From JBHHYU01 sp046757725 (GTDB lineage: Bacteria; Desulfobacterota; Binatia; UBA9968), in contig JBHHYU010000020.1 of assembly GCA_046757725.1 (NCBI GenBank), positions 1-36,125 of the forward strand: a stretch of DNA of 36,125 nucleotides. The letters run 5' to 3'. The position numbers and the translations under genes are program-made. Position 1 is the stretch's first letter; each line of letters begins with the position of its first letter. Shown in pieces: positions 14,435 to 23,536 of this stretch. The notes beneath the pieces were generated by a model, which had not been told where the DNA came from, ran no database searches, and saw only the letters and a list, made by a program, of their open reading frames with translations.

Positions 14435-14456
14435 TCCAGCTTTCCCTCAGGCCCTT

Positions 14457-15401
14457 CTAAACGCGAAAGCCGTTGCGCCATAGGTTGCTTATTTTTTTCA
14501 GGTCACCTGAAGAAAGCGTCAGAGCCGCAGCGGCAGCATTTTCTTGCATTTGCTGAGCATTGCGGGCCCCTGGAATAACCACGCCGACGGCAGGATGAAC
14601 AAGGCAGAAGGCAATGGCCGCCTGCCCGAGGGACTTAACCGGTGCTCGCACCAGGAAGCGGAGAAGTTCCACCTTCCTGAGTTCCTGCTTGAAGCGGTCA
14701 CCGGCAAAACTGCGAGCTCGAACATCCTCACCTTGGAACCGTTCCTGATCTGCCAATGTAAATTTCCCCGTAAGTAAGCCTCGCCGCAATGGCGCCCGTG
14801 CAATCACGCCAACGTCGGCCTTTTGGGCCAGGGGGAAGAGCTCCTGGAAAGGATCTTGCACCAACAAATTGTATTCCACCTGAATGGTGTCGCAACGACC
14901 TCCCCTGATTGCAGCCACACCCTCTTCCATTTTATTAATGGAGACTCCGTAGTGTCGAATTTTACCCTCTTTCTTGCGACGTTCGAGTAAATCCCAAACT
15001 TCACCTTGTTCGATGACATCAACCGTGGGGTTGTGAAGTTGGTAGAGGTCTATGTAATCGGTTTGGAGACGCGTAAGGCTTTCATCCATTACCCGATTAA
15101 TGTACGCGGTAGAGAAATCCCGTTTCCCACGGTTGGGCCCTACCATGGTATTCCCGCCCTTCGTAGCCAGGATCACCTTGTCGCGTTTTCCCTTCAGTGC
15201 CTTCCCCAGCAATGTTTCGGAGTACCCGGCCCCGTAAGCATCCGAGGTATCGATGAAATTCACGCCAAGGTCCAGAGCCGCCTCGATTGCACTGAGGGAC
15301 TCCGCATCCTTCATCGGTCCGAAGTGACCTGCATGCACCATAGTTCCAAGCCCAATCGTGCTGACTTGCAAAACTGTTCTTCCCAGTTTCCGATATTCCA
15401 T
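14457..15401 (-). CDS. aldo/keto reductase
   Basis: This 314-residue cytosolic TIM-barrel oxidoreductase uses NADPH. The catalytic tetrad is visible: Asp in FIDTSDAYG, Tyr in the same DAYG segment, Lys in ILATKGG and His in LYQLHNP. The late VVIPGARNAQQMQENAAA segment fits the NADP-binding region. GGGAGG lies before the ATG. It follows the VOC gene with a 272-base gap (15402-15673) in which I see no gene, only a C-rich stretch and no convincing promoter. The substrate is unknown. Clustering with a VOC protein, a deacetylase-like protein and a symporter suggests a small-molecule catabolic set. Confidence 0.93.
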   Translation of the reverse strand: MEYRKLGRTVLQVSTIGLGTMVHAGHFGPMKDAESLSAIEAALDLGVNFIDTSDAYGAGYSETLLGKALKGKRDKVILATKGGNTMVGPNRGKRDFSTAYINRVMDESLTRLQTDYIDLYQLHNPTVDVIEQGEVWDLLERRKKEGKIRHYGVSINKMEEGVAAIRGGRCDTIQVEYNLLVQDPFQELFPLAQKADVGVIARAPLRRGLLTGKFTLADQERFQGEDVRARSFAGDRFKQELRKVELLRFLVRAPVKSLGQAAIAFCLVHPAVGVVIPGARNAQQMQENAAAAALTLSSGDLKKISNLWRNGFRV

Positions 15402-15673
15402 GAACTATTTTCCTCCCATGTTTCAGTTGTCTGAACTTACAAGACTTCGCCGCTACTACAATCAACTGATCCTTCCGCTTTCACGACGAGGCTCTTTTCC
15501 TTTTCTAAAAAGCCTTTAAACCCTCCTGGCTTCTCACCACGGGGATCATGAAAAACCAGCCGGCATCGGTTTGGCGCAAAGTGATTTACAACTCCTCAGT
15601 GTTTGTCTGAAACTCGCTTCCCATCGTCCCCCCCTCTGGTTTCCAATCCACGTTGCGCATTTGGGTGGCAGAT

Positions 15674-16054
15674 TCAGGATGAGGCGTGGAGCTGCTGGTA
15701 GTTACCCTCCGAGTCAAAGAAGTAGACGGCTCGACCACTGGCGCGAACCACCGGCTCTCCATGAAGGTAGCCCTTGCGTCTTAGGATCTCCACTGCCGGG
15801 CCAAAGCTATCCGTTGAGACTTCGAAGGCCTGGTGCGAGATACCGTCCTCATGAAGTGAGTTTCGTTTCAAGGGATGCGGCCGTTGAAAAAGCACCACAT
15901 CAGAGTCCCCGCACTTCAGACGCACCAGCATCTCTCCAGCCGCACCGATGCGGGTTACCACCTTCATGCTCAAGACCGTCGTATAGAAACCAACCGCCCG
16001 GTCAAGATCGTCAACCGGAATGCCGACATGGTAGATACCGACTGTCTCGATCAT
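15674..16054 (-). CDS. VOC (glyoxalase/bleomycin-resistance) family protein
   Basis: This 126-residue protein has two beta-alpha-beta modules. The first starts YHVGIPVDDLDRAVGFYTTVL, and the second SHQAFEVSTDSFGPAVEIL, and ends FFDSEGNYQQLHAS. VOC enzymes bind metal with a His and Glu from each module. Here the two module-start His are present (H9 and the His of SHQAFE), but the usual Glu in the closing GNxxEL is Gln (GNYQQL), so the metal site may be altered. AAAGGGG precedes the ATG. A good promoter at 16131-16159 lies upstream, so this is probably the first gene of the minus-strand block that follows prfB. Confidence 0.88.
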   Translation of the reverse strand: MIETVGIYHVGIPVDDLDRAVGFYTTVLSMKVVTRIGAAGEMLVRLKCGDSDVVLFQRPHPLKRNSLHEDGISHQAFEVSTDSFGPAVEILRRKGYLHGEPVVRASGRAVYFFDSEGNYQQLHASS

Positions 16055-16130
16055 ACGTTTCCCCTTTCCAGTGGGGATCTATTTGATGAAGCCGTTCTGC
16101 GGGAATAACCCCTCTAAAACGGACATAGCG

Positions 16131-16159
16131 ATACTATTCCCGGTTGGTGATGGTGTCAA
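16131..16159 (-). promoter_or_regulatory. sigma70-like promoter before the VOC gene
   Basis: On the minus strand a perfect TTGACA (16159-16154) is followed after 17 bases by TAGTAT (16136-16131). The start would be near 16124, leaving a leader of about 70 bases before the VOC ATG at 16054. It lies just downstream of the prfB stop, so it likely marks an operon boundary. Confidence 0.55.
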
Positions 16160-16212
16160 TTAAGCTCCGGCAGGGGCGGCAGTGTTCCGATACGTGGGAA
16201 AAGCTGGGCACG

Positions 16213-17314
16213 TTAATTTTCACTCATTTGAAGCAGATAGGCCTGAATAAAGCGGTCGATGTCACCGTCGAGCACTCCATCGGTGTTTCCCACTTCGAGC
16301 CCGGTGCGGTGGTCCTTCACCATACGGTAAGGGTGAAGAACATAAGACCGGATCTGGCTGCCCCACGCAATCTCTTTTTTTGTTTTATGAAAAATCTCCA
16401 TCTTTTCCTTTTGTTTCTCTGCTTCAAGCTCGTACAGGCGAGAACGAAGGATCTTCATGGCCATCGCCTTGTTCTTGTGCTGGGAACGCTCGTTTTGGCA
16501 GGCAACTACAATACCTGTAGGGAGATGCGTGAGTCGCACAGCCGAGTCGGTCTTGTTGACATGCTGTCCCCCTGCCCCACTAGAACGATAGGTGTCGACA
16601 CGGAGATCCGCTTCGTTGATCTCGACATTTATAGTATCGTCAACCTCAGGATAAACAAAAACCGAGGCGAATGAGGTGTGGCGGCGGGAGTTGGCATCAA
16701 ACGGTGAGATACGCACCAAGCGGTGGATACCCGCCTCGGCCTTCAGGTGGCCATAAGCATACTCTCCAGTTACAGTGAAGGTAACGTTCTTAAGCCCGGC
16801 CTCATCGCCTGGCTGGTATTCCAAGATCTCATTTTTATAGCCTCTACGGTCGGCCCAACGAAGGTACATGCGAAGTAGGAGTTCCGCCCAGTCCTGAGCC
16901 TCAGTACCACCGGCTCCAGGGTGAAGGCTGACGATGGCGTTTCTGTGATCGTCCACACCACCTAGAGTCTGCTGCAGCTCAATCTGATCCAGCCCTTCAG
17001 CAACCTCGCTTATCTTGGCTTGTGCCTCCTTTAAGGCCTCTTTACTGTTTTCATCTTTCGCAAGTTCGAGAAAGAAGCTCGCTTCCTCAAGGCCGCCTCT
17101 GTACTTCTCCCATGATTCCAGGATCTCGTTAAGGTACGCTTGCTCTTTGAGAATTGCCTGGGCCTTTGCGCCGTCGGTCCAAAAATCCGGCCGCGACGTA
17201 ATCGGATTTAACTCTTCCCGCCTTTTTTGCTTCCCCTCCAGGTCAAAGACGCCTCCGGAGAAGCTTCAGCCTCTCTTCTAGGTGAGTCAACTCCTCTTTT
17301 ATTTCTTCCAACAT
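16213..17314 (-). CDS. prfB: peptide chain release factor 2, with programmed +1 frameshift
   Basis: RF2 releases the peptide at UGA and UAA. The gene is split between two frames. Frame 0 starts at ATG 17314 and reads 23 codons (MLEEIKEEL...RRRL) to an in-frame TGA at 17245-17243. A +1 shift at CTT-TGA continues as DLEGKQKRRE and runs to 16213, giving 366 residues, the usual RF2 length. The anticodon-like SPF is in RISPFDAN, and the catalytic GGQ in SGAGGQHVNK. A frame called only from the GTG at 16956 would lose the first 119 residues. It is the last gene of the long housekeeping run, 71 bases after ybeY, with its own promoter candidate at 17376-17404. RF2 should regulate itself through the UGA. 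Confidence 0.95.
17242..17256 (-). promoter_or_regulatory. RF2 autoregulatory frameshift site
   Basis: On the minus strand GGAGG (17256-17252) is followed by CGT, then CTT (17248-17246) and TGA (17245-17243) with C next. The internal Shine-Dalgarno is 3 bases from the CTT slip codon, the same spacing as E. coli prfB. When RF2 is scarce, the ribosome pauses at UGA and slips by +1 to read GAC. Confidence 0.95.
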
Positions 17315-17375
17315 TTCCCTTTTCCTATTCTGAATCGCGGCTCTCCACTGCTGGAGCTGAGAGCGAAAACAAATT

Positions 17376-17404
17376 ATTATACACCTTAGTTTTTCTTCTC
17401 ACAA
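17376..17404 (-). promoter_or_regulatory. sigma70-like promoter for prfB inside the ybeY 3' end
   Basis: On the minus strand TTGTGA (17404-17399) is followed after 17 bases by a perfect TATAAT (17381-17376). It overlaps the last codons and stop of ybeY (stop at 17388-17386). The start would be near 17369, about 55 bases before the prfB ATG, so prfB may be transcribed apart from the upstream run. Confidence 0.5.
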
Positions 17405-17883
17405 AGTACCTGCTGGATTTCTTTTTCCAATCTCCACATGTGCTTGGCTTCATTTTGAGAACCTTCGTGATCGTAGCCCAAAAGATGGAGAATCCCATGA
17501 ACCAGTAAAGTTTCCAACTCTTCGCCGAGCGTTTTCTTTCTTTCTCTTGCTTGTCTCGCCGCCTGTTCGACGGAGATGACAACATCGCCTAGGATCTGCA
17601 TCCCCGTAGGAAGCCATTCCCCCGATGGGAAGGATAGAACGTCCGTAGGCTCGTTTTTATATCGATATCTAGCGTTCAATTCCTGGATCTCCCGGTTCCC
17701 TACCAACGCAAGGCTCAGCTCCACTTGATCCTGATCTAGAAATCCCAGGATTCTCAATGCGGTCCATCTAAGTTTACCTACAGAGGTATGTCTTCCCACG
17801 CCTCGTTTGGTTATTTCAACACACCTCACCGCCCTATCACGTCCCTGAAGGCTAAATGCAGGCTTAATTCGCGCCCCAGTCAA
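17386..17883 (-). CDS. ybeY: YbeY endoribonuclease (16S rRNA maturation)
   Basis: YbeY is a zinc metalloprotein involved in 16S rRNA 3'-end maturation and ribosome quality control. The metal motif H-x3-H-x5-H is present as HGILHLLGYDH, and YRYKNEPTDVLSFPSGEW is the other family hallmark. The frame starts with TTG at 17883, one base after the phoH stop, giving 165 residues. That is slightly longer than usual, so a GTG 18 codons downstream (VRCVEITKRG) is a possible alternative start. The phoH-ybeY pairing is widely conserved in bacteria. Confidence 0.94.
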   Translation of the reverse strand: MTGARIKPAFSLQGRDRAVRCVEITKRGVGRHTSVGKLRWTALRILGFLDQDQVELSLALVGNREIQELNARYRYKNEPTDVLSFPSGEWLPTGMQILGDVVISVEQAARQARERKKTLGEELETLLVHGILHLLGYDHEGSQNEAKHMWRLEKEIQQVLCEKKN

Positions 17884-17884
17884 G

Positions 17885-18931
17885 TTAATCCGGCTCAGTT
17901 ACGCGTTTGCCAGAACTTATCTTGTCGACTACTGCCCCTTGCTTCTCGCTTCGCTCGTACGCGGTTATGATATTTTGTACCAGACGGTGGCGGGCCACAT
18001 CCCTTTCGGTGAATGTGGCAAATCTTATTCCTTCGACTCCCTTCAAAATACGCCATGCTTCTTTTAACCCCGAAAGTTTCCCTGCGGGCAAGTCGATCTG
18101 CGTTATATCGCCGGTGATCACCGCTTTGGAGCCATAGCCTAAGCGCGTAAGAAACATCTTCATCTGTTCGGGAGTGGTATTCTGTGCCTCATCCAGAATC
18201 ACGAAGGAATCATTAAGAGTCCGCCCACGCATGAAGGCAAGGGGGGCCACTTCGATGGTGCCGCGTTCCACTAACCTGCGCGCCTTATCAAAATCCACCA
18301 TATCGTGCAAAGCATCATAGAGCGGCCTCAGATAGGGGTTGACCTTTTCGGCGAGATCACCGGGTAAGAACCCTAGTTTTTCCCCTGCTTCCACAGCAGG
18401 GCGCGTCAGGATGATTCGAACATAGTTGTTCTGCATCAGCTCCGCTACGGCCATCGCCATGGCGAGATAGGTTTTACCCGTCCCTGCCGGCCCTATCCCA
18501 AATACGATATCGTGGTGGCGAATGGCTTCGATGTAGGCCTTTTGAGCAATGCTTTTTGGAGTGATGGTCCGCTTGTGTGCGGAAATGTAAATCGTATCGA
18601 GAAAGATATCCTGCAGATTCGCCTGACCATCACCGCTCAAAATCCGTATTGCATAGTCGACATCGCTACTATAAACGGGGTAGCCTTTTTCCAACAGACT
18701 GTAGAGCTGTCTCATAATCTTCATGGAGAGCTCAACATCCAGAGGATCGCCTTCAAATTCTATCATCGCACCTCGAATGCGAACCTTCACACCAAGACTG
18801 CGACGAATGATCTTCAGGTGCTCATCATGCTGTCCCAGGAGATCCCGGAAGAGCCGTGAATCGCTAAATTCCAGATGCGCACGTTCGGCTGTTGGTTTAA
18901 CCTCTACCTTTCTGATCTTTTCCTCCCTCAC
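17885..18931 (-). CDS. phoH: PhoH-family P-loop NTPase
   Basis: This 348-residue cytosolic ATPase acts with YbeY in RNA metabolism. An N-terminal KH-like region (about 20-80) precedes the PhoH domain: Walker A GPAGTGKT (147-154), Walker B FVILDEAQN, and GDITQIDLP and RHRLVQNI as further motifs. The C-terminal tail is charged. The GTG start overlaps the stop of the yjbQ gene (GTGA, 18928-18931), and the stop is one base from the ybeY TTG, so the three genes are likely translated as a coupled set. Confidence 0.95.
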   Translation of the reverse strand: MREEKIRKVEVKPTAERAHLEFSDSRLFRDLLGQHDEHLKIIRRSLGVKVRIRGAMIEFEGDPLDVELSMKIMRQLYSLLEKGYPVYSSDVDYAIRILSGDGQANLQDIFLDTIYISAHKRTITPKSIAQKAYIEAIRHHDIVFGIGPAGTGKTYLAMAMAVAELMQNNYVRIILTRPAVEAGEKLGFLPGDLAEKVNPYLRPLYDALHDMVDFDKARRLVERGTIEVAPLAFMRGRTLNDSFVILDEAQNTTPEQMKMFLTRLGYGSKAVITGDITQIDLPAGKLSGLKEAWRILKGVEGIRFATFTERDVARHRLVQNIITAYERSEKQGAVVDKISSGKRVTEPD

Positions 18932-19356
18932 TCGATGTCTCCGATAATCTGAAGGGCAATTTCGCGCCTTCGTGACCGATTGTCAAAATCTAACAGCACG
19001 ATCTGCTGCCAGGTGCCGAGCAATAGCCGGCTATCTTCTATGGGGATCTGAAGCGAGGGACCGAAGAGTGAGGCACGCACATGCGAAAAACCGTTGTTAT
19101 CACCCCAGCGCTCATCATGATGGTATTTTTTGTCGGAGGGGATCAATCTTTCTAGAAGTTCTCTGAGATCTTGGACCAGCCCAGGTTCATACTCGACCGT
19201 AGTAAGAGCTGCCGTAGAACCCGTTACAAAGAGCGTTACTACTCCGGTCTGGACTCGCTCCTTTTGAATCTGCTCTCGGACCTTGGCGGTGATGTCAATA
19301 ATGTCACAGTATCCCTTGGTCTTCTCAGCCAATTTTTTATTGACGATTTCTATCAT
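18928..19356 (-). CDS. YjbQ-family protein (secondary thiamine-phosphate synthase type)
   Basis: This 142-residue UPF0047/YjbQ protein has the conserved TLFVTGSTAALTTVEYEPGLVQDL, the central HDERWGDNNGFSHVRASLFGPS and the closing GTWQQIVLLDFDNRSRRREI. In E. coli, YjbQ can replace ThiE in thiamine-phosphate synthesis at low rate, but the normal role is unsettled. The ATG overlaps the alaS stop as ATGA (19353-19356) and its own stop overlaps phoH. Its place between alaS and phoH may hint at a link with translation (inference). Confidence 0.92.
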   Translation of the reverse strand: MIEIVNKKLAEKTKGYCDIIDITAKVREQIQKERVQTGVVTLFVTGSTAALTTVEYEPGLVQDLRELLERLIPSDKKYHHDERWGDNNGFSHVRASLFGPSLQIPIEDSRLLLGTWQQIVLLDFDNRSRRREIALQIIGDIE

Positions 19357-21995
19357 GGATTACTTGGTCTTTTGATAAGCTCCTGGACCCGATTCAAGGC
19401 TTCATCCAGCCTTGTAGGGTCTTTACCACCAGCCTGGGCGAAGTCCGGGCGCCCCCCACCCCCTCCACCCACCAGCGGTGCAACTGCCTTCACAAGGTTA
19501 CCAGCATGGTAACGCGAGGTCAGATCCGCTGTAACGGAAGAAACCATGGTCACGCTTGCCTCTCCCGAGCTTACTAGAAAGATAACTCCAGAGCCAATTT
19601 TTTCCTTGAGCTGATCTGCCATCTCTCTCAGTTGCGTTGGGTCTACTTTCTCCACCTTAGAAATAACAACGTTAGCACCGTTAATTTCTTGCCTCTTTGC
19701 CAGGAGATCGGGTATTTGATTCTCGCCCAACTGACGGCGCAACCGCTCTACTTCTCTGTCCAACTCTTTCTGCTGCTGCAAGAGTTTATTTAACTTATCC
19801 AGGGTATCCTCTCCACTTGCCCGAACTAACTGGCTAATCTTTTTCAGGGTTATCTCATACCCACGAATTAGATCGAAAGCCCCTTCCCCCGTCACCGCCT
19901 CAACACGCCTTACCCCCGCAGCCACCCCACCTTCGCTCTGGAATTTAAACAGACCAATCTCTCCAGAGCGGTGAACATGAGTACCTCCACAGAGTTCTGT
20001 TGAAAAATCTCCAATCTTCACCACGCGGACTCGGTCCCCATACTTCTCGCCGAAGAAAGCAAGGGCACCTTTGCGCACCGCTTCACCAAAGCTCGTTTCC
20101 TCAATCCCAACCTCGGCATCCAGGCGGATCTTCTCATTGACCCTGTTCTCTATCGCTTCAAGCCTCTCTGCGGGGATGGCACCCCCATGGCTGAAATCAA
20201 AACGCAATCGGTCCGAGGTCACCAAAGAGCCTGCCTGACGAACATGACTTCCCAGCTCTTCCCTGAGAACGGAATGGAGGATATGGGTCGCCGAATGATT
20301 GAGTTCGGTCCTTTGGCGGTATCGGGGATCTACTGCAAGATGGACTTTGTCCCCAACCTGGATCCGCCCTTTTATGATGCGCCCCCTGTGAACCGTGAGC
20401 TGAGGTGTGGGATGATGTGTATCCACCACCTCCATCTGATCACCCCGTGAGCTCTCTATGGTGCCCCGGTCTCCCACTTGCCCACCCGATTCCCCATAAA
20501 ACGGGGTCTCTGTCGTGATAAGTTCTGCCTCGACACCCTCGCTCACCTCATCGATGCCCTGTCCCTGCACATAGATAGCGGCGACTCTGGACTCCGCCTC
20601 AAGAAGATCATAGCCGACAAACTTAATTGCTTGATCCAGGTGAATTTGGTATTCACTTTGCACCGGTTCCCTGGCCTCCCTGGCACGGTTTCTCTGCTCT
20701 TCCATTAATCGATTAAAGCCGGCCCGATCTACTGATACTCCTTCACTGCGTAGTATATCCTCGGTAAGGTCAAGGGGAAAACCATAGGTATCATACAGGC
20801 GGAAGGCAACTTCCCCGGAGAGCTTCTCCTCTTTGCGCTCCTTGAGCTCAGCCAGTGTCCCTTCCAATAGCACGAGGCCTTTCTCCAGGGTTTCGGCAAA
20901 TCGTTCCTCCTCACCCTGAATCACCGCACGGATTCGTTTCCCTTCACTACAGAGTTCAGGAAAAGCTCTACCCAGAACTTCTTCTACAATAGCCGCAACC
21001 CGGTAGAGAAAAGGCTCTAGGAATCCAATCATCCGTCCATGCCTAGCAGCACGCCGCAGCAATCTTCTCAGGACATAGCCACGACCGTCATTACCGGGCG
21101 TGACACCGTCAGCGATGAGAAAGCTCACTGCTCGGGCGTGGTCTGCTATAACGCGAAACGAGATGTCAGCGGCACGATCGACACCATATTGCCTTCCCGA
21201 GAGCTCTTCTGTGGCGGTTATCAGGTTACGCATGAAGTCCACATCATAGTTGGAAAACACACCTTGAAGGACCGCGGTGATTCGCTCGAGCCCCAGCCCC
21301 GTGTCCACATGCTTTGCGTGTAACTCCTGTAGCTTCTTGTCTTTCGCCCGGTTGTACTGGATGAAAACCAGGTTCCACAACTCGATAAAACGGGCACAAT
21401 CACCGTTTACCTGACATCGATGCCCCTTTTTTTCTTTCCGATCACAAGCCTCTGCCCCACGGTCAATGTGGATTTCACTGCAAGGGCCGCAGGGGCCGAC
21501 TTCCCCCATCTCCCAAAAATTGTCCTTTTCCCCAAACCGCAGGATGCGTTCTCCGGGCAAGTTGCTTACCTTACGCCAGAGTTCCCCCGCATCGTGGTCT
21601 TCACGAAATACGGTTACCCACAACTTCTCTTTGGGGAGTCCCCACTCTACGGTAAGGAGATCCCACGCCCAGTTGATAGCCTCTTCCTTATAGTAATCCC
21701 CAAAGGACCAATTTCCTAACATTTCAAAGAAGGTGTGATGATACGTGTCGCGCCCCACCGCCTCCAAGTCATTGTGTTTACCACTGATACGCAGGCACTT
21801 TTGTGAGCTGGCAGCCCGTACGTAGGGAAGTTGCTCCAGACCCAGAAAGACATTCTTGAACTGCACCATTCCGGCATTAGTGAACAGGAGGGTCGGATCT
21901 TTTTCCGGAACCAGTGAGGAACTCTTGACCACGGTGTGGCCCTGCTTGGCAAAATAATCCAGAAAGGTGCTACGGATTTCGTTTCCCGTGATCAT
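19353..21995 (-). CDS. alaS: alanyl-tRNA synthetase
   Basis: AlaS charges tRNA-Ala and edits mis-charged Ser and Gly. At 880 residues it has the full bacterial length. The N-terminal class II core starts IRSTFLDYFAKQGHTVVKSSSLVP, with FTNAGMVQFK and CGPCSEIHID. The editing domain has the zinc-binding HSATHILH and CGGTHVHRSGEIG. A coiled linker (LNKLLQQQKELDREVERLRRQ) leads to the C-terminal DHHA1-like domain with GGGGGGRPDFAQAGG. All parts are intact. It starts 6 bases after recX, an order common near recA. Confidence 0.97.
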   Translation of the reverse strand: MITGNEIRSTFLDYFAKQGHTVVKSSSLVPEKDPTLLFTNAGMVQFKNVFLGLEQLPYVRAASSQKCLRISGKHNDLEAVGRDTYHHTFFEMLGNWSFGDYYKEEAINWAWDLLTVEWGLPKEKLWVTVFREDHDAGELWRKVSNLPGERILRFGEKDNFWEMGEVGPCGPCSEIHIDRGAEACDRKEKKGHRCQVNGDCARFIELWNLVFIQYNRAKDKKLQELHAKHVDTGLGLERITAVLQGVFSNYDVDFMRNLITATEELSGRQYGVDRAADISFRVIADHARAVSFLIADGVTPGNDGRGYVLRRLLRRAARHGRMIGFLEPFLYRVAAIVEEVLGRAFPELCSEGKRIRAVIQGEEERFAETLEKGLVLLEGTLAELKERKEEKLSGEVAFRLYDTYGFPLDLTEDILRSEGVSVDRAGFNRLMEEQRNRAREAREPVQSEYQIHLDQAIKFVGYDLLEAESRVAAIYVQGQGIDEVSEGVEAELITTETPFYGESGGQVGDRGTIESSRGDQMEVVDTHHPTPQLTVHRGRIIKGRIQVGDKVHLAVDPRYRQRTELNHSATHILHSVLREELGSHVRQAGSLVTSDRLRFDFSHGGAIPAERLEAIENRVNEKIRLDAEVGIEETSFGEAVRKGALAFFGEKYGDRVRVVKIGDFSTELCGGTHVHRSGEIGLFKFQSEGGVAAGVRRVEAVTGEGAFDLIRGYEITLKKISQLVRASGEDTLDKLNKLLQQQKELDREVERLRRQLGENQIPDLLAKRQEINGANVVISKVEKVDPTQLREMADQLKEKIGSGVIFLVSSGEASVTMVSSVTADLTSRYHAGNLVKAVAPLVGGGGGGRPDFAQAGGKDPTRLDEALNRVQELIKRPSNP

Positions 21996-22001
21996 CGTTG
22001 T

Positions 22002-22472
22002 TCACTCACCCCTCGTGGCTTGGTGTAGGAGTTCTGCTATCAAGGAATTCCGGTAGCCGCGGCGCCGCAAAAACCACACCGCACGGCGAAGCATTTTCAT
22101 GTTGGCAAGATCTTTACCTTTGAATCGTTTCTCCAAAAGTTTTCTTGCTTTTTTCTTAACTTCCTGTTGACCGAAAGCTTCTTGCATGATCCGGCTGATC
22201 AGGGAATTTGCGATTCCTTTCCTCCTGAGTTCCTGTTCGACCCGCAGGGGCCCATACCCTCGATTCTCCACCCGCTCCAAGACCCAACCGCGAGCAAAGG
22301 CCTCATCGTTTAGAAAATTGAGTGACCGGAGCTTTTCCAAGGTGGTCTCGACGGTTTCCTGTGAAAAGCCCAACTGAGTGAGTTTAAGTCGAACCTCGGC
22401 TTCACTCCGGGCACGGTAGCCAAGAAATTTATATGCACGCTTCAGCGCTTCTTCTCGGGGCCCAGGCCTCAC
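22002..22472 (-). CDS. recX: RecX, RecA modulator
   Basis: This 156-residue all-helical protein has three repeats of the RecX type: RAYKFLGYRARSEAEVRLKL, LNDEAFARGWVLERVENRGYGPLRVEQELRRKG, and MLRRAVWFLRRRGY. RecX binds along RecA filaments and limits their growth. The GTG start overlaps the recA stop as GTGA (22469-22472), so RecX output is coupled to recA translation, as is common. Length and spacing are normal for the family. Confidence 0.93.
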   Translation of the reverse strand: MRPGPREEALKRAYKFLGYRARSEAEVRLKLTQLGFSQETVETTLEKLRSLNFLNDEAFARGWVLERVENRGYGPLRVEQELRRKGIANSLISRIMQEAFGQQEVKKKARKLLEKRFKGKDLANMKMLRRAVWFLRRRGYRNSLIAELLHQATRGE

Positions 22473-23518
22473 CTTCCTCTACTCTTCTCCCTCTTTTCGG
22501 GAGTCGTCGTACCCTCTGATCCGACTCGCTTCAGGTTGGTTTTTTCCAGAATCTTCTCGCTAAGAACCGTCACTGTCTCGGGATGCTCCCTCAGAAATCC
22601 CTTGGCATTCTCTCTACCCTGACCGATTCTTTCCCCATTGAAAGAATACCAGGCTCCGCTCTTTTCCAGGATTGACATCTGACTTCCTAAATCTATCAAC
22701 TCCCCTTCTCGTGAGATACCCTTACCGTAGAGGATATCAAACTCCGCCTCCCTGAAGGGCGGGGCCAGCTTGTTTTTAACCACCTTCACTCGTGTTCTGC
22801 CCCCAATGATCGTGTCGCCTTCTTTTAGGGCGCCGATCCGTCGGATATCCATGCGCAGCGAGGAATAAAATTTCAGCGCATTGCCACCTGTTGTAGTTTC
22901 GGGGTTCCCAAACATTACCCCGATTTTCATTCGTATCTGATTGATAAAAATCACGACGCTTTGGGAGCGCGAGATACTGGCCGTGAGTTTGCGCAGGGCC
23001 TGGGACATGAGGCGCGCCTGAAGTCCCATATGGGCGTCACCCATCTCTCCTTCGATCTCTGCCTTAGGCACAAGGGCAGCCACCGAATCGATAACCAGAA
23101 CATCAATGGCCCCGCTGCGAACCAAGGTTTCGGCGATTTCCAAAGCCTGCTCGCCATGATCGGGTTGAGAGATCAGGAGATCATCGGTCTTGACTCCCAG
23201 TCTTTTGGCATAGCCAAGGTCCAAGGCATGTTCGGCATCGATAAACGCTACCACCCCTCCTTGCTTCTGGGCCTCAGCGAGGATATGAAGCGCAAGAGTC
23301 GTTTTCCCGGAAGCCTCCGGGCCGTAAATCTCCACAACCCGTCCCCGGGGCACACCTCCAATCCCTAAAGCCATATCGAGACCGATAGAGCCGGTGGAAA
23401 TGACAGAGACGTCCTTTATCACCCCCCCCTCTCCCAACTTCATAATGGCTCCCTTGCCAAATTGTCTCTCAATCTGGTTGACTGCGAGATCGATAGCTTT
23501 TTCTCGATTGGCATCCAT
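22469..23518 (-). CDS. recA: RecA recombinase
   Basis: RecA forms filaments on single-stranded DNA for homologous recombination and SOS induction. The 349-residue protein has Walker A GPEASGKTT, Walker B LVIDSVAAL, loop-2 FINQIRMKIGVMFGNPETTTGGNALKF-type sequence and the usual C-terminal domain with FLREHPE. AAGGAGG lies before the ATG. A run of eight G (plus-strand C at 23422-23429) covers codons 30-33, close to the start. It lies 18 bases after thpR with no visible LexA-type site in that gap, so any SOS control would have to act farther upstream. Confidence 0.98.
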   Translation of the reverse strand: MDANREKAIDLAVNQIERQFGKGAIMKLGEGGVIKDVSVISTGSIGLDMALGIGGVPRGRVVEIYGPEASGKTTLALHILAEAQKQGGVVAFIDAEHALDLGYAKRLGVKTDDLLISQPDHGEQALEIAETLVRSGAIDVLVIDSVAALVPKAEIEGEMGDAHMGLQARLMSQALRKLTASISRSQSVVIFINQIRMKIGVMFGNPETTTGGNALKFYSSLRMDIRRIGALKEGDTIIGGRTRVKVVKNKLAPPFREAEFDILYGKGISREGELIDLGSQMSILEKSGAWYSFNGERIGQGRENAKGFLREHPETVTVLSEKILEKTNLKRVGSEGTTTPEKREKSRGR

Positions 23519-23536
23519 AGTCGTGTTCCTCCTTGG

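Noticed and set aside
15571..16086. Plus-strand frame of 171 codons
   Set aside because: Most of it is antisense to the VOC gene, and its product looks like an out-of-frame Pro/Arg/Ser-rich translation.
16213..16956. Truncated RF2 lacking its N-terminus (pseudogene reading)
   Set aside because: The N-terminus is present in another frame upstream, joined by the standard CTT-TGA-C slip site.
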